Origin: Vibrio gazogenes
GTDB lineage: Bacteria; Pseudomonadota; Gammaproteobacteria; Enterobacterales; Vibrionaceae
Length of the DNA stretch: 64,000 bases
Reading direction: 5' to 3'
Assembly: GCF_002196515.1 (NCBI RefSeq)
Contig: NZ_CP018836.1
Coordinates: 62,001 to 126,000 of the forward strand
Numbering within the stretch: position 1 is the stretch's first letter; every line of letters starts with the position of its first letter. The notes beneath the pieces were generated by a model. The model saw nothing but the letters and a program-made list of their open reading frames with translations. It did no database searches and was not told the origin of the DNA. Made by a program: the position numbers and the translations under genes. This document shows, piece by piece, positions 16,713 through 25,425 of the stretch.

Positions 16713-19700
16713 GTGATATTCCAACGCGAATCCAAAACGCGATCAACCAAACCCAGCCGTTCTTCAGGCAATTGGATTATCTGGTCGATACCTTATCCAG
16801 CCTGTATCAGCAGTTGATGGTGCGTTTATCACCATTGATCGAACACTTCAGGCCGATCTGGCAAGACCCACTTTGGCAGATGGTTGGGCTTATTGTTGCG
16901 ATTATTTTCGCCATTGTCTTGGTCATTTTTGGGGTGAAATATCTCAAACGAGTGGTGATGTGGACCACACGGGTATTGGTTGGCAGTTGTCGTTGGATTT
17001 ATCGAACCCTACTGTGGCCATGGCGAAAAATAGGGCAAGGGTGGCAGCAGCGTAAAGCCAAGCGGGCGTCCACCGGTACGATTCGTCGTCGACGGCGTCA
17101 TATTCATGCCAATCGCGCCGCGAATGCGATTAAATTTTTGATCACGCGCCGAGAGTGGCGTTACCACTTACCTTGGACGCTTCTGATCGGCGAAGACAGT
17201 GATAATCGTGCGGCGTTGATTCAATCGGTAAAAACCGGCCGCCGTGCCAATCTATTACCACAAGAGAAACGCATGTTGGGGCAGCGGAGTGGGTGGCACT
17301 TTTATGATCATGGCGTGGTGATTGAAACTTGTGGCGACGAGCTCTCTGAGACCTTAAATCAACTGCATTGGTTCAGGCCTGAACGCGCTTTAGACAATAT
17401 CACGCTGGTTATTTCTGCAAAAAGCCTGCTCAATGATCCGCAACCCGGTGCGTTGGATGCACTCGGCGAACGAGTGTTTCAGCAACTGTGGCAGGTACAA
17501 AAAACATCGGGTTTCGTGTTACCTGTTTATGTTTTTATTTCTGATTGTGACCAAGTGGCTGGGTTTGAAGCCTTTTGGCAAGCACAGCCAGATACGCAGC
17601 GCCAGCAGATGGTCGGTTGGTCGAATCCTTACCGTTTAGAGCGAGCGTTCAATCTTGTATGGATCAGAGAAGCGTTTGTCAGCACGTTAGAGGCTTTGCA
17701 GAATGCCCAACTGCGTGTTGCGTCCAGCGGTGGTGCGTTATCTGAAATCGATGACTTTATGTTATTTGTGAACCGCTTTGCCAAACTGGAAATGCCACTC
17801 ACTGAAGTCATAAAATCGGCGTTTACACGCAGTGGATTACAAGAGTCTCCGCCATTGAGAGGGGTCTATTTCTGTGGTCAATATGATCAGCGGACAGCGT
17901 TTGTCGAAGATGCTTTTCATCAGAAAATTTTTGCTGAGCGTCACCTTGCATCGATGGTAGAAAAACGCCGCTTTTCTACCAACCAACTGTTACGCCGCTT
18001 TCAAATCGGCACACTGGTAGCTGCGGTGGTGATGACCGGCTGGCTTGGCATCGACATTGTTCGATTTTACCAATGGAACCAATATGTGCGCGGTACTTAT
18101 CAACAGTTGAGCCAATTAGCACCGGATGACAGTGCTACCGGGGCCAATACCTATCAATTATTGATTGGCTTAAATCATATCAGTCAACGTAACCTGTCTC
18201 TCATGATCCCGCTTTCTTGGTTTGATTGGCAAGAAATAGATAAAGAGCGTCTGGTGGCGCAAAATCTCATCCAAAAAACCCTGTTGGTCGGGCTGGATGC
18301 ACGCTTAAAACTGCGGGCCAAACAACTGTCGCTGTTGATGAGTGAGGAGGATCTCGCGCAAACCAGTTATCCGGTATTAATGCAGACAATGCAGGTGTTT
18401 CAAAAGCAACTGTTAGGTTTTGTGCAGAACCAGAACTATTTAGCGTTGTTAGCGAGCCCGAAGGCCAGCACGCAAGGCGTGTCAGAAAAGCTGACGTCGT
18501 TACTGAATTATCTTTATGATAATCCCGTGCCCACAGGTATCGATTTAAACGACCAACTGATAGTGGGGGCGGTGCGCCGCGCGAACTATGCAGAGCCTTG
18601 GATCGTTGAAAACCGACCGCTGGTTTCGACATCACTGATCATGAGGTATCTGGACGATCTCACCCATCATCTGCATGATGCGCTGATAAAATACGCCCAA
18701 CAACTGCCGATTGCCGCGGTGCAGCGTTTTAATAACACCCTACAACCAGTGTCGGAACAGAATAAGATGCCACCGGCGCAGATTATCCCGGCCAGTCAAG
18801 CGTTTCAGCGCTGGCTCAATACCACCAAAAAAGATTGGCTGACCACATCGGTAAACAGTAGCCCCTGTTCTGTTTTAGAGCACCAATTTGATGCAATCCG
18901 GCAGGCTTTGCTACCTCATGGTTTCTATAACAGCCAAGATTTAGCGCGCATGCAGGCCCGTTTTTCTCCTGAGCGTTGTGACCAAGCCGTGAGACAAGCT
19001 CTGGTCAGTGTCACCGCCTCTCCATTTGGTTCATTGTTTCAGTTTGATCAGCGCGGTTTATTGAGTGAATCGTCAGACTTAACCGCGATGCTCAAAAGCT
19101 TGAATACCATTACAAAAATTGGCTTTGTCCGTGAGGGATTTCCGCCCTTCATTGACTCTTCAGAGCCGATCATTTTATGGCAACCCGCCCCCTTACAAAA
19201 GTTAATTTCCGCCTTAGCCGACTACCAGAACTATTTAACGCAACCTGGTCACACTTCGCTATTCGTTGGGGCTTTACAAAATCGGTTACAACAGGCAACG
19301 CAACGTTTATTAAGTAACGCCATGATTCATCCCTCGCAACAAGTGGGCCCACCAGCGGCGGTGCTCGATATCGTGTCTTATCGGGAAAAGCGCCTCCACA
19401 ATGCGGTCAAAAGTTTTACTCAGGTGCAAGGGCTACTGATTCAAATCGACAGCCTACTCAAGCAGCAAGGTGACTATGCCAGTGTGCAATGGCTGAATCA
19501 GCAGATTCAGAAATTCATCTTTCAGCAGCTAAAAATAGCCGATCAACTGGTGAGAGACTATCACCTCTATCAGCCGCTTAACGCGCCTCAATGGCAGCAA
19601 TCAACGTTGAGTCAAGCGCTGTTTGATATAAGCAGTGGCAAATCGCTGAAAGCCTACTTAACCAATCAACGTCAGCGTCTCAGCTATCTGGCCTATAATC

Positions 19701-20812
19701 AGACGCAGCCCTTAATCATCTACTTACAAAATACGCAGACCGGGCTGAGTAACGAGCGGGTACAACGTTGGCTGGCGACATTACAGAACCTGAGAGATTT
19801 TGAGCGTGGCGAGCCCAATAACATGCCGTTATTACTTGATAAACTGATCGGCAAAAAATTCAAACAGGCGGCCGTCTCCGAGTGCTCGTCTTTGGATCTG
19901 ATGCGCGAATTGTCAGGAGAAGACGGTTGGTTTGCGATTCGTCATGACCAAATTATTCGCCAGGTAGCGATGCATTGCAGTAGCTCGGAGCAAAGCTTAG
20001 CTATCGCACGGTATGTCGATATTGCCGAGCAGTTCAATCAAGACGTTGCGGGTAAATTCCCGTTTGCTGATTCACCTGTCGCCGGCGGCGGTGATGTGGG
20101 GCTAAAAGCATTGCATCGTTACCTCGAACGTTATCGCCAAGACAGCCAAGGCTTATTCGCGCTGCTGACTCAAGAGCGGCAAAAAGATCACCAAATCCCG
20201 CAATCATGGATTCATTTTATCCAACAGATGGACGCCATCAGTGCGTTCATGCAGCAAGCGTGGGATGACAAAACCAAAACATGGCGCGTGGCACTGAAGG
20301 TGACGTTTAACGCCCCCAACCAACAAGGCCAGGGTAATAATCAAGTGATTCAGTGGACGCTGAGCGATGATAAACATGTGGCGGGCTTTCCCAATGGCGA
20401 TGATCAACTGACATGGCAACCTGGTCAGCCCTTGTCTTTGTCATTACGGTGGGCAGAAGGGTCGGCTTACCGTCCTCAGGACATGGCTGGTCAGGCCGCC
20501 GCGCATAAACCAAGGATTGATCCGCAGGAACGTACCGCGACCTTTATCAGCCAAGGCAAATGGGGCTTATTCCAATGGCTACGCCGCTATGACAGCGATG
20601 AAATGCACGCTGCTCATGGTGCTCGTTTGCTGTCATTTTATGTCCCAGTTGGCTTGAAGGACGAGTCAGGCAACACCAAACCGTTGAGCAGTCCGACCTA
20701 TATTAGTCGCTCGAACATACTGTTGCAGGCACAAGTGGCGGATGAAACAGGGCAGTGGCACACCGTCGCTTTTCCCGATTCATTCCCGACTTATGCGCCC
20801 AAATTTAAATGA
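16709..20812 (+). CDS. tssM: TssM inner-membrane channel protein (IcmF)
   Basis: About 1367 aa IcmF-family protein of the T6SS membrane complex. Membrane helices near residues 54-78 (MVGLIVAIIFAIVLVIFGV) and about 432-452 (LVAAVVMTGWLGIDIV) bracket the cytoplasmic domain; the large remainder is periplasmic and would contact TssJ. The usual Walker A (GxxGxGKT) position reads LIGEDSDNRAALIQ, so the NTPase site looks lost. ATG 16709 overlaps the tssL stop (ATGA). Long but within family range. Confidence 0.92.
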   Translation: MSDIPTRIQNAINQTQPFFRQLDYLVDTLSSLYQQLMVRLSPLIEHFRPIWQDPLWQMVGLIVAIIFAIVLVIFGVKYLKRVVMWTTRVLVGSCRWIYRTLLWPWRKIGQGWQQRKAKRASTGTIRRRRRHIHANRAANAIKFLITRREWRYHLPWTLLIGEDSDNRAALIQSVKTGRRANLLPQEKRMLGQRSGWHFYDHGVVIETCGDELSETLNQLHWFRPERALDNITLVISAKSLLNDPQPGALDALGERVFQQLWQVQKTSGFVLPVYVFISDCDQVAGFEAFWQAQPDTQRQQMVGWSNPYRLERAFNLVWIREAFVSTLEALQNAQLRVASSGGALSEIDDFMLFVNRFAKLEMPLTEVIKSAFTRSGLQESPPLRGVYFCGQYDQRTAFVEDAFHQKIFAERHLASMVEKRRFSTNQLLRRFQIGTLVAAVVMTGWLGIDIVRFYQWNQYVRGTYQQLSQLAPDDSATGANTYQLLIGLNHISQRNLSLMIPLSWFDWQEIDKERLVAQNLIQKTLLVGLDARLKLRAKQLSLLMSEEDLAQTSYPVLMQTMQVFQKQLLGFVQNQNYLALLASPKASTQGVSEKLTSLLNYLYDNPVPTGIDLNDQLIVGAVRRANYAEPWIVENRPLVSTSLIMRYLDDLTHHLHDALIKYAQQLPIAAVQRFNNTLQPVSEQNKMPPAQIIPASQAFQRWLNTTKKDWLTTSVNSSPCSVLEHQFDAIRQALLPHGFYNSQDLARMQARFSPERCDQAVRQALVSVTASPFGSLFQFDQRGLLSESSDLTAMLKSLNTITKIGFVREGFPPFIDSSEPIILWQPAPLQKLISALADYQNYLTQPGHTSLFVGALQNRLQQATQRLLSNAMIHPSQQVGPPAAVLDIVSYREKRLHNAVKSFTQVQGLLIQIDSLLKQQGDYASVQWLNQQIQKFIFQQLKIADQLVRDYHLYQPLNAPQWQQSTLSQALFDISSGKSLKAYLTNQRQRLSYLAYNQTQPLIIYLQNTQTGLSNERVQRWLATLQNLRDFERGEPNNMPLLLDKLIGKKFKQAAVSECSSLDLMRELSGEDGWFAIRHDQIIRQVAMHCSSSEQSLAIARYVDIAEQFNQDVAGKFPFADSPVAGGGDVGLKALHRYLERYRQDSQGLFALLTQERQKDHQIPQSWIHFIQQMDAISAFMQQAWDDKTKTWRVALKVTFNAPNQQGQGNNQVIQWTLSDDKHVAGFPNGDDQLTWQPGQPLSLSLRWAEGSAYRPQDMAGQAAAHKPRIDPQERTATFISQGKWGLFQWLRRYDSDEMHAAHGARLLSFYVPVGLKDESGNTKPLSSPTYISRSNILLQAQVADETGQWHTVAFPDSFPTYAPKFK

Positions 20813-20836
20813 TGAGGCAAGATAGAGAGCATCCAT

Positions 20837-21976
20837 ATGACGCACATAGTCAACCCACATCCTTCCTCTACGGAAGCATACATCGCCAGCCACTTTGGCA
20901 TGACCCTGGATGAATTATTAGCCCCCATTGGTGAGCATGGTGTGGGGGAATCCGTTCGCCATAATGGGGTTTACTTTACCATTAAAGAAGCACGGCAAAA
21001 CGATGACCCCACACTGCCCATGGGCGTGTGGACCCACGATCTGAAAGTCGCCGACTGGGCGTTAGTTAAAACCACCGCCATACAGGCGCTTGCCAATAAA
21101 AGTAAAGATTTGCAGCTTGGCATTTGGCTCTTTGAGGCGAATCTTCACTTGGAAGGATTGGCCGGGATTGCCCCGGCTGCCTTTTTATTGCAGCAGTTGT
21201 GTATGCAATATTGGGACACAATGTACCCTGAAATGCTTGATGATGATGTGGAATTTCGCACTAACCCGCTGAGTTGGATCAACAACAAATTAACCCTGGT
21301 CGTGCAAAGTTTTCCATTAACTTGCGCTGAGCTTGATGGCGAGGAGCTGAGCTGGAACGATTGGCAAAATGCGCAACACTACGAAAAGCTGCAACGGCAG
21401 AATAAGTTAAAAACACCCTGGCAAGGTGCAACGACCCAAGATTTTAAGCAGCGCTTAGCCGCGACCGCCAGTGACTTTTTGCAAGAACAACTCGCTCACG
21501 TGGTGTCTGCTCAGCAAGCCATGACTGCATTTGTGGATTGGTTGGATGAGATGCTGGCAGCGCAAAGCCCAACATTTAGTGATTTTGTCGGATGTTTAGC
21601 GCAAATAGAGACACTCTGGCATCAAGAATTACAGCGCCGGGGCCTTTATTTTTCATCCTCAGACGATGAGGCCGCAGGCGCTTCACTGGACCCAAGTGGC
21701 GATGCTGCGCATGGGGAAGGTGATGGTGGCGGTGGCAATGATGGGCAAGGCGGCTCTTCCTCTGGGGCCATTCGTACCCGCGAAGACGCGTTTGCCGCAT
21801 TGCTACGTGCCGCCGATTTTTTAAGACGCGATGACCCGCACTCTATTGTGCCTTATCTGGTCTATACCGCTTGTGATTGGGGCAATATGAGCGCGCCCGA
21901 GCTATACCAAGAAATATTTCTAAGAAGAAGCGGGCAAATTAATGTGTTCGATATGATGGGGATCGAGCCTGAGTGA
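20837..21976 (+). CDS. tssA: TssA-family T6SS protein
   Basis: 379 aa with an ImpA N-terminal domain (GVWTHDLKVADWALVKTTAIQAL, LQLGIWLFEANLHLEGLAG, YWDTMYPEMLDDDVEFRTNPLSWIN). A central helical part, a Gly/Asp-rich linker (~285-310) and a C-terminal TssA motif (RAADFLRRDDPHSIVPYLV) follow. TssA caps or primes sheath assembly. The last tss core gene of the operon. No clpV follows it. Confidence 0.88.
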   Translation: MTHIVNPHPSSTEAYIASHFGMTLDELLAPIGEHGVGESVRHNGVYFTIKEARQNDDPTLPMGVWTHDLKVADWALVKTTAIQALANKSKDLQLGIWLFEANLHLEGLAGIAPAAFLLQQLCMQYWDTMYPEMLDDDVEFRTNPLSWINNKLTLVVQSFPLTCAELDGEELSWNDWQNAQHYEKLQRQNKLKTPWQGATTQDFKQRLAATASDFLQEQLAHVVSAQQAMTAFVDWLDEMLAAQSPTFSDFVGCLAQIETLWHQELQRRGLYFSSSDDEAAGASLDPSGDAAHGEGDGGGGNDGQGGSSSGAIRTREDAFAALLRAADFLRRDDPHSIVPYLVYTACDWGNMSAPELYQEIFLRRSGQINVFDMMGIEPE

Positions 21977-22037
21977 TCTCGCAATGGCCCCGGTATCCAC
22001 GATTAGGTTCATGAGCTTACGATTGGGATGTGTAATG

Positions 22038-22098
22038 ACCCACTTGGCCCCTGTTTTTAGGGTTTTAATCCACCCACGCCAATCAATAAAGAATGGGT
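22038..22098. promoter_or_regulatory. ACCC/GGGT half-site cluster before the RT unit
   Basis: ACCCACTTGGCC (22038-22049) is a near match to the palindrome at 7699-7712. It is followed by a GGGT-N8-ACCC arrangement and a GGGTGA half-site ending near 22100, all 50-110 bp upstream of a -24/-12 promoter. The spacing is looser than at the first promoter, so this is suggestive only. Confidence 0.45.
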
Positions 22099-22149
22099 GA
22101 AATAATTTAAGTTAATGTTTTTAAATGTATTTTTTGTTTTTTGAAAAGT

Positions 22150-22165
22150 TGGCAATGTAATTGCT
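22150..22165 (+). promoter_or_regulatory. sigma-54 (-24/-12) promoter of the RT unit
   Basis: TGGCAATGTAATTGCT has the invariant GG and GC at the right spacing. Predicted start near 22177, about 80 bp before the small acidic protein gene. Confidence 0.75.
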
Positions 22166-22255
22166 ATCTACAGTATAAACAGTGTGAACAGCGTTCTCGT
22201 TTTCCACGAAATGTTCATCAGGAAACGACAACAAACCGATTTAAAGGGATAGATC

Positions 22256-22555
22256 ATGGCAGAAGATATCGCATTTAAAATTCAATTGGGCTTAGTGTTG
22301 CCAAAGTTAGAAGAACAGCTTGCTTCCTCACTTACCAGCATTATCGAAGAAGTGATGGCGCATTTAAAAAAAGGCACCTTAGCTGAGGAAGAAGGACCAA
22401 CGACGGAAGATGTCAAAGACCTCATTCTCAAAGATTTAGAAATCTTCTTAGATAACGCGATCCTTCCAGCGATTGCTGCAAAGAACCAACCCGCGGAAGT
22501 GGCCGAGGCGACCGATGCTGAACCGTCACTAGAAGAAGCCGCAGCAGAGGCCTAA
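22256..22555 (+). CDS. small acidic helical protein upstream of the RT
   Basis: 99 aa, not recognised. Predicted helical and strongly acidic: an amphipathic N-terminal half (IQLGLVLPKLEEQLASSLTS), DVKDLILKDLEIFLDNAILP in the middle, and an Ala/Glu-rich tail. Good AAAGGGAT ribosome site. It is the first gene after the second sigma-54 promoter and 63 bp upstream of the RT, so the two are probably co-transcribed. It could be an RT partner or a T6SS accessory protein; the sequence does not decide. Confidence 0.65.
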   Translation: MAEDIAFKIQLGLVLPKLEEQLASSLTSIIEEVMAHLKKGTLAEEEGPTTEDVKDLILKDLEIFLDNAILPAIAAKNQPAEVAEATDAEPSLEEAAAEA

Positions 22556-22618
22556 ACTGAGTAAATTCGATGGTATTGATATGCCGAATAAATGCAACGA
22601 AAAGTTGGCCGATAGCAG

Positions 22619-23686
22619 ATGAATCATCTTGCGCCATCGCCAACCCTCGAACAGATGATCAAAGATGAGAATCTGGCGTTGGCCTACCAATGGTTATGCC
22701 AAGCCAGAAAAGATAGCCATCATAATCATGATGTGTGGCATCTGCGCTTTCACTGGGCGAGCATCAAAAGCGAACTCCAGCAGCAATTGCGTGCAGGTGA
22801 GTATCGGTTTGAGCCATGCCGAACTATACAAGTGGGCGGAGAGAGCGTAGGGGTTTGGTGCGCGCGGGATGCGCTGGTTCTAAAAGCATTAACCCTGGTC
22901 TTAACGGATCAATTGGCCCCGCGGTTAAGTGATGATTGCTATCACCTCGCGGGCCGTGGTGGCGCCAAAGGCTGTGTCCGTCAGGTCAAGGGAGCCGTCG
23001 ATGGTTATCACTTTGTGTGCCGGTCCGATGTGGATTCGTACTATGCCACCATTGACCACCAAGTGCTGTTGGATTTATTGGCCGAGCGTATTGGTGATGG
23101 CCGTGTGTTGGCGCTTATAGAGCAAATGCTAACCCGCTTAGACAATGTGAATGGCAGCCTACACCACGTGGACAAGGGTATTAGCAAGGGCAACCCACTT
23201 TCGCCGCTGCTTGGGGTTTTATATTTGGATTCGATGGACAAAGTGTTAGGCGAGTATTGCCAGCAGCATCAATTGAAATACTACCGATACATGGACGATT
23301 GGCTGGTGTTGTGTAAAACCCGTCATCAACTGCGGCACGTGGTGCGGCTAATGAATGAGTGTCTGGATGCGGTCAAACAAACCAAGCATCCCTTCAAAAC
23401 TTATATCGGCAGAATAAAAGAAACGGGCTTCGATTTCTTAGGTTATCGAATTACACCCTCGTCGGAACAAACAGTGACGCTGGCGTGGACAACCATCGCC
23501 AACCACATTGGCAAACTCAAGCAGCTTTATGAGCAAGGTGCAGCAGCAATACGCATCGCTGAGTATGTAAAACGTTGGTTGCAATGGGCACGAAGCGGGG
23601 TAGAGATAGATTTACAGCTCGTTCTCGACGTGATTAAAACAAGTCGGCTTGGGAGCGAGTTAGTAAAGAAAGGGTTTTGGGGGTAG
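22619..23686 (+). CDS. stand-alone reverse transcriptase in the T6SS island
   Basis: 355 aa RNA-directed DNA polymerase with palm and finger motifs in order: GEYRFEPCRTI (60-70), ARDALVLKALTLVL (82-95), CYHLAGRGGAKG (107-118), catalytic RSDVDSYYATID (135-146), SKGNPLSPLLGVLYLD (189-204), YRYMDDWLVL with the YMDD box (222-231), and GFDFLGYRI (270-278). Only ~75 residues follow, so there is no maturase or endonuclease domain. The motif set looks group II-like rather than retron or typical DGR (no IGNLTSQ-type motif), but placement needs a tree. Probably co-transcribed with the acidic protein from the sigma-54 promoter at 22150. No strong Shine-Dalgarno at the ATG. Confidence 0.9.
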   Translation: MNHLAPSPTLEQMIKDENLALAYQWLCQARKDSHHNHDVWHLRFHWASIKSELQQQLRAGEYRFEPCRTIQVGGESVGVWCARDALVLKALTLVLTDQLAPRLSDDCYHLAGRGGAKGCVRQVKGAVDGYHFVCRSDVDSYYATIDHQVLLDLLAERIGDGRVLALIEQMLTRLDNVNGSLHHVDKGISKGNPLSPLLGVLYLDSMDKVLGEYCQQHQLKYYRYMDDWLVLCKTRHQLRHVVRLMNECLDAVKQTKHPFKTYIGRIKETGFDFLGYRITPSSEQTVTLAWTTIANHIGKLKQLYEQGAAAIRIAEYVKRWLQWARSGVEIDLQLVLDVIKTSRLGSELVKKGFWG

Positions 23687-23729
23687 ATAGTTTTTGATCT
23701 GACCTCGAATCTGTGACTTATGTATCTAG

Positions 23730-23753
23730 ATCCCTAATATCGACAGTAGGGAT
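23730..23753 (+). other. hairpin between the RT and the T-depleted tract
   Basis: ATCCCTA and TAGGGAT form a 7-bp stem around a 10-nt loop, 44 bp after the RT stop. No T-run follows, so it is a poor terminator. It could be the 5' structure of an RNA that includes the T-depleted tract. Confidence 0.4.
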
Positions 23754-23788
23754 GACATGACTTGAACACCAAATAGAGGTTATTGAAT

Positions 23789-24091
23789 ATGCCAGGTAAT
23801 AAAAGATACGAGGAAGACCTGATGCACAGAAGGAGCTGGAGTGCACACGAACATGAACGAAGAGCTAAGGGAGCGGAGAGGGTGCAATATTATGCCGAAG
23901 CAAGAGACGAGTGGCAGGCAGCAAACACGTCCAGAAGAGCAGCCGCGAAACATGCTCAAAATGCGGAACGGCAAGGAATGGCGCCCAGCGCGCTAAACCA
24001 CGAGGGCGCTATCAACTACACACAACGACGGTCGAACAAAAACGCGCAACTGGCTATAGAAAAAAAGGCCGAAAGGGGTAGAAGACGCTAA
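23789..24091 (+). CDS. doubtful basic ORF inside the T-depleted tract
   Basis: 100 codons from ATG 23789, with AGAGG 10 bp upstream. The product is rich in Arg, Ala, Glu, Asn and Lys and almost lacks Phe, Val and Leu. That composition follows automatically from the low T content of the DNA, which also removes stop codons. No family is recognised. It may be a real small basic protein linked to the RT or an artefact of composition. Confidence 0.3.
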   Translation: MPGNKRYEEDLMHRRSWSAHEHERRAKGAERVQYYAEARDEWQAANTSRRAAAKHAQNAERQGMAPSALNHEGAINYTQRRSNKNAQLAIEKKAERGRRR

Positions 24092-24565
24092 AACCACACC
24101 AAAAAAAGTGCAAGTGTGACAAGAAAATAACGCTTAGCAAAAAACGAAAGGAAAGGCACAAATAGCCCCAACACATCAGAATACTATCGACGGACAGACC
24201 ACGACTGATAACGCATTCCCAACCAACCAGAGTGAGGAGAAAAACCCGTTGACAAGTCGACGAAAACCCAACTAAAAGGGGAACGCTATCAGCCAACATC
24301 GAACATACTGAATGCACAAACCGATACAAGGTGCAGGCGCCCCGAGCTGAATGAGACGAAAGAGCGCACTACTAAGGAGGGCAGAACCTACACTAAGGAG
24401 GCTTAACGAATGGCACGAGCCCCAAACGACATGTAACTAATTGATCGAGACTGGTAACAATCAAGCAAAAGAAAAAAGCATAAAAATTGCTACGGACTAA
24501 TCCAACAGAAGAACACGAAAGCCTAATAATCACAAAATCATGCATTTGCGATGAGGCGACACTCG
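23790..24565 (+). other. strongly T-depleted, A-rich tract downstream of the RT
   Basis: Counting 23821-24540 by hand gives about 81 T in 720 bases (11%), with A near 45-50% in the lines counted. The sequence on both sides (RT, GNAT) has normal composition. A direct repeat ACTAAGGAGG occurs at 24371-24380 and 24392-24401. From 24092 to 24581 no convincing gene is present on either strand. The tract lies between the RT and the GNAT gene on the RT coding strand. It may be an RNA template, a product of the RT, or unusual spacer DNA; see findings. Confidence 0.75.
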
Positions 24566-24581
24566 AGTAGCGAGCCATATT

Positions 24582-25283
24582 TTGAGATGTGCTTTACTGA
24601 AACATTATGATGAATGCGAATTTGTTAAATATTACAACTGGATTCAATATCAATATGTAAGCACAAAAGAAAAAACCTTTCTAAAGAGTGGGATGCCGGG
24701 GGAGCTAACATTAACCCTGCTAGAGCCTCATCATATTGATTCGTATCGGTGGGCTTATACCAAACAAAGAGACGCAAATAAAAGTGTCGCGACCCTGTGT
24801 AACTTACCTAAGTTTCATAATGACGATGAGTGGCGAAACTGGTTACACACCTGTCGCCGCTATCCAAACCATTATCTCTATGCGGTTATCCATCAAGAAT
24901 GGGGCTTTATTGGATCGGTTTGTTTAGAAGTCTTTAACGGCACGGGATTTTTCTATTACTGGCTAGGGGAAGATTTCCAAGGCTACGGTTTTGGGCCACA
25001 AGCGGTGACCATTTTGCTAAAAATGGGTGAACAGCAGAAAGGAATGCGCTGTTGTTATGCCAAAGTGTATGACCACAACTTACCTTCGCAAAAAGCCCTG
25101 ACCAAAATTGGTTTTACAGCATTGCCTATCCAAGTTTCCTCTGCGGATAACAACGAAAAGTGGTATTACTTTGGCCCAGATAAAACAGAGCGACAATGGC
25201 GTAATGAGTTACGAAAACTGATCGCCGATATGGGCTCTGACTACCAGATAGTCGCCACCAAAGAGGATCTATTGCGTGTATAG
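24582..25283 (+). CDS. GNAT acetyltransferase between RT and vgrG
   Basis: Up to 233 aa. A RimJ/RimL-like GNAT domain starts at about residue 40 (GELTLTLLEPHHIDSYRWAY). It has the acetyl-CoA loop GEDFQGYGFGPQAVTILL (~130-148) and C-terminal NLPSQKALTKIGF. The long form starts at TTG 24582 without a clear ribosome site; ATG 24693 (Met38), just before the domain, is at least as likely. It directly follows the T-depleted tract and precedes the third sigma-54 promoter. Role unknown: it could modify a T6SS component, an effector or an RT product. Confidence 0.75.
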   Translation: MRCALLKHYDECEFVKYYNWIQYQYVSTKEKTFLKSGMPGELTLTLLEPHHIDSYRWAYTKQRDANKSVATLCNLPKFHNDDEWRNWLHTCRRYPNHYLYAVIHQEWGFIGSVCLEVFNGTGFFYYWLGEDFQGYGFGPQAVTILLKMGEQQKGMRCCYAKVYDHNLPSQKALTKIGFTALPIQVSSADNNEKWYYFGPDKTERQWRNELRKLIADMGSDYQIVATKEDLLRV

Positions 25284-25296
25284 TGTCGCCTCAGAT

Positions 25297-25360
25297 TTTA
25301 CCCGATCAATGACGCTGATGCCGTGGGTAAGGAATCACCCAGTCGCCGATCATTTAACCC
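25297..25360. promoter_or_regulatory. ACCC/GGGT half-site cluster before vgrG
   Basis: TTACCCG near 25298, GTGGGTAA-N8-ACCCAG (25324-25342) and TTAACCC (25354-25360) lie 65-130 bp upstream of the -24/-12 promoter, repeating the motif type seen at 7699-7787. Inferred activator sites. Confidence 0.45.
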
Positions 25361-25425
25361 ATGAGCATTGACTGAAACACAATGAGAAATCATGCAACCA
25401 TTTGTTTTGTAAGGTTTTATATGAT

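Noticed and set aside
22619..23686. RT as part of a group II intron
   Set aside because: No maturase or endonuclease domain, and no intron 5' GUGYG or domain V-like hairpin was seen around it.
24054..24578. Hydrophobic minus-strand ORFs in the T-depleted tract
   Set aside because: T-rich complement automatically encodes Phe/Leu/Val; no ribosome sites and no family resemblance.
22619..25283. Diversity-generating retroelement (template/variable repeat pair)
   Set aside because: I looked for a copy of the T-depleted tract in vgrG, the GNAT and the pentapeptide genes and saw none; the RT also lacks DGR-type motifs. A computed alignment is needed to exclude it.
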